A stretch of 64,000 bases of DNA, taken from assembly GCF_964355755.1 (NCBI RefSeq), contig NC_092680.1:10705001-10769000 (forward strand). The letters run 5' to 3'. The position numbers and the translations under genes were made by a program. Positions 62,000 through 64,000 of this stretch are shown in pieces. The DNA is from Antedon mediterranea. Its lineage: Eukaryota > Echinodermata > Crinoidea > Comatulida > Antedonidae. The notes under the pieces are model-generated. The model was given only the letters and a program-made list of their open reading frames with translations. It did not search any database and had not been told where the DNA came from. Each line of letters begins with the position of its first letter. Positions within the stretch are counted from its first letter, which is position 1.

Positions 62000-63492
62000 G
62001 CATATAACCATATAACTACATAACGCTGTGGTGTGTGTCACACATTGTGGATTCCTAATTAAACAAATTAATTAACAAAAAATTAAAAATCCGGCTCTAT
62101 AGCTTTGAGGACATGTCCCTGTAGTATGTTCATGCCAAATCCCAGCTCAATACTACAACGAATAAGGGAGTAGTAGTACTTTATAAAAGGCACTTTTTAC
62201 TCAATAGTGTCCAGATGGAGGAGGAGAAAATGAGTAAGTACTAGACTCGGGTACCCCGAGTAAAAAGGTCCACTTGTTTAGGCCTGACATTTACAACTAT
62301 AACAATATCTCAATTTCAAAAACAATATTAATTTTCAAATAAAAAAAAAAGAGAAAAAATATCCCTAGAGGTTCGAAACCACTATTGAGAGCACTCAAAC
62401 CTGAGCATTACCCGTTACGCCACAAACCAGTAGATGACTGAAGAGCTGATAATAGTCTATTTATATGAAATGAATGATCAATCAATGAAAAATAATGCCA
62501 TGCAACTTTGTTTCTGATTGAAAAAAATGTCCACTTGTTTAGGCCTGACATTTACAACCCTCAAAATATCTCACTTTCAAAAACCATATTTATTTTCAAT
62601 TACAAAAAAAAAGAAAAAAATTATCCCTAGAGGTTCGACCCACTACTGCGGGCACTCAAACTTGAGCATTACCCGCTACGTCACAAACCAGTAGATGACT
62701 GAAGAGCTAATAATACTCTATTTATATAAAATGAATAATAAATCAATGTAAAATGATGTTATGCAACTTTGTTTCTGATTTTTAAAAAGGTCCAGTTGTT
62801 TAGGCCTGGCATTTACAACCCTCAAAATATCTCACTTTCTAAAACAATATTTATTTTCAATTAAAAAAAAAAAAGAAAAAAATATCCCAAGAGGTTCAAA
62901 CCCACTACTGAGAGAACTCAAACCTGAGCATTACCGGTTACGCCACAAACCAGTAGATGCCTGAAGAGATCATAATAGTCTATTTACATGAAATGAATGA
63001 TCAATCAATGTAAAATGATGTTATGCAACTTTGTTTCTGATTTTAAAAAAGGTCCACTTGGTTAGGCATGACATTTACAACCATAAAAATATCTCACTTT
63101 CAAAAACAATATTTATTTTCAATTAAAAAAAAAAGAAAAAAAATACCCGTATAGGTTCGAACCCACTGCTGAGAGCACTCAAACCTGGGCATTGCCTGTT
63201 ACGCCACAACCCAGTAGATGACTGAAGAGCTGATAATAGTCTATTTATATGAAATGAATGATCAATCAATGAAAAATAATGTTATGCAACTTTTTTTCTG
63301 ATTTTAAAAAAGGTCCACTTGTTGAGGCCTGGCATTTACAACTATAACAATATTTCACTTTCAAAAACAATATTTATTTTCAAATAAAAAAAAAAGAAAA
63401 AAAATACCCGTATAGGTTCGAACCCACTGCTGAGAGCACTCAAACCTGAGCATTACCCGTTACGCCACAAACCAATAGATGACTGAAGAGCT

Positions 63493-64000
63493 CGGCCGTT
63501 CCAAGGCCTACCACGTAACTCGCATTTTTGTCAATTTTGAGATTTTTACATTTGGGGAATTATTACAAATTTATGAACAACCTGTAAAAATTTCAGGTTT
63601 CAGAGATCATTAATTTTAGAGATAGTACCACGTATCTTTAAGCAAAAAACAAATAATTCTGGTATTTTCCAATGCAAAACAACGTATCTACCAGATCTGC
63701 CACGGAAATGTCTACGATTTTCGCTTCAAATTCTCACAATCAGCTAAGTTACGTAATTTTGAGACAGAAACCACTGATGCATGACGATAGGCATAGCAAC
63801 GATCTTAACTAAAAGTAAAAGATATATTAAACATTATTAGGCTTATTACGCTAGACAACTTATTTAATGTATTAAAATTTATTCTAAGAATTAACTATAT
63901 TTACGAAAAAGTTCAGGCAAGCTTGAAACTAGGCTAGGCTATTATTTTTACAGACCTACCTAATCTAGCCTAGTACACCAGTATTGTCATTGAAACTAGG
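63493..64000 (-). mobile_element. DNA transposon with CGGCCGTTCCAA end, mirror copy, cut by window edge
   Basis: The reverse complement of about 8650-9156, beginning CGGCCGTTCCAAGGCCTACC and flanked by AGCT at 63489-63492. It sits at the same position in a family C unit as the 8069-9156 copy, in the opposite orientation, and continues past the window end. Confidence 0.85.

Larger units (their letters stand above)
61124..62266 (-). mobile_element. Element H, copy 2, internally duplicated
   Basis: Two H units in tandem: 61124-61554, lacking its palindromic end, and 61555-62266, complete. Inserted at GATTTTAAA/AAAGGTCC of a family C unit, a different point from copy 1, so H is mobile. Contains four tRNA-Val-like sequences. 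Confidence 0.7.
57354..63492 (-). repeat. Family C tandem array, inverted
   Basis: About 17-18 inverted tRNA-like units, interrupted by tRNA-Val-bearing element H at 58659-59354 and 61124-62266. Units keep the complements of TATAAATA, box A, box B and the T run. The last unit (63361-63490) shares private variants CTATTGG and CTATACGGGTATT with the unit after 9157, as expected of a mirror copy. Confidence 0.9.

Noticed and set aside
1-64000. Calling the window a centromere
   Set aside because: Higher-order satellites are suggestive, but there is no evidence on kinetochore binding or chromosome position from sequence alone.

Overview
This is AT-rich eukaryotic DNA made almost entirely of repeats, with no clear single-copy host gene. 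It carries tRNA-derived repeats with RNA polymerase III (pol III) signals, a SINE, LINE remnants, a tyrosine-recombinase retrotransposon, terminal-inverted-repeat DNA transposons and probable splice sites. Tracts rich in TAGGCCTA and the mix of elements suggest a marine invertebrate, perhaps an echinoderm. That is an impression, not a proof.

Four repeat blocks make up most of the window. Family A is a ~186-bp satellite whose units each contain a hairpin. Family B is an ~87-bp satellite that changes orientation at perfect inverted repeats. Family C is a ~260-bp tandem unit holding a TATA-like box, tRNA-type A and B boxes and an oligo-T stop. D is a ~1-kb block that always sits between C and A. 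The order is: A>(1-1275), B(1276-4012), LINE remnant(4013-6083), C>(6084-16689), D>(16690-17707), A>(17708-24537), B(24538-26305), A<(26306-28581), C>(28582-30805), transposon E(30806-36006), D>(36034-37052), A>(37053-45877, split by a YR retrotransposon at 38191-44646), B(45878-47654), A<(47655-53523, with a B patch), D<(53524-54201), C<(54202-63492, split by element G and by tRNA-Val-bearing elements H), and a DNA transposon cut by the window end. The module C>D>A>B A< therefore occurs twice, and the second copy continues into D< C<, forming a palindrome tens of kb across.

Two insertions recur in mirror image in the arms: the DNA transposon at 8069-9156 and 63493-64000, and the LINE tail at 44911-45197 and 50900-51015. 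The arms therefore look like products of inverted duplication rather than independent array growth.

The best-defined mobile element is a Ngaro/PAT-like retrotransposon on the minus strand. It has split direct repeats in the order A1-ORFs-B1-A2-B2, decayed RT, RNase H and YR domains, and an insertion site with no target duplication. The only unbroken gene-like reading frame outside retroelements is at 34478-34918, inside element E. It has a Cys box resembling ubiquitin-specific peptidases. The feature that most merits follow-up is family C: roughly 60 tandem units that keep TATA, box A, box B and a terminator.
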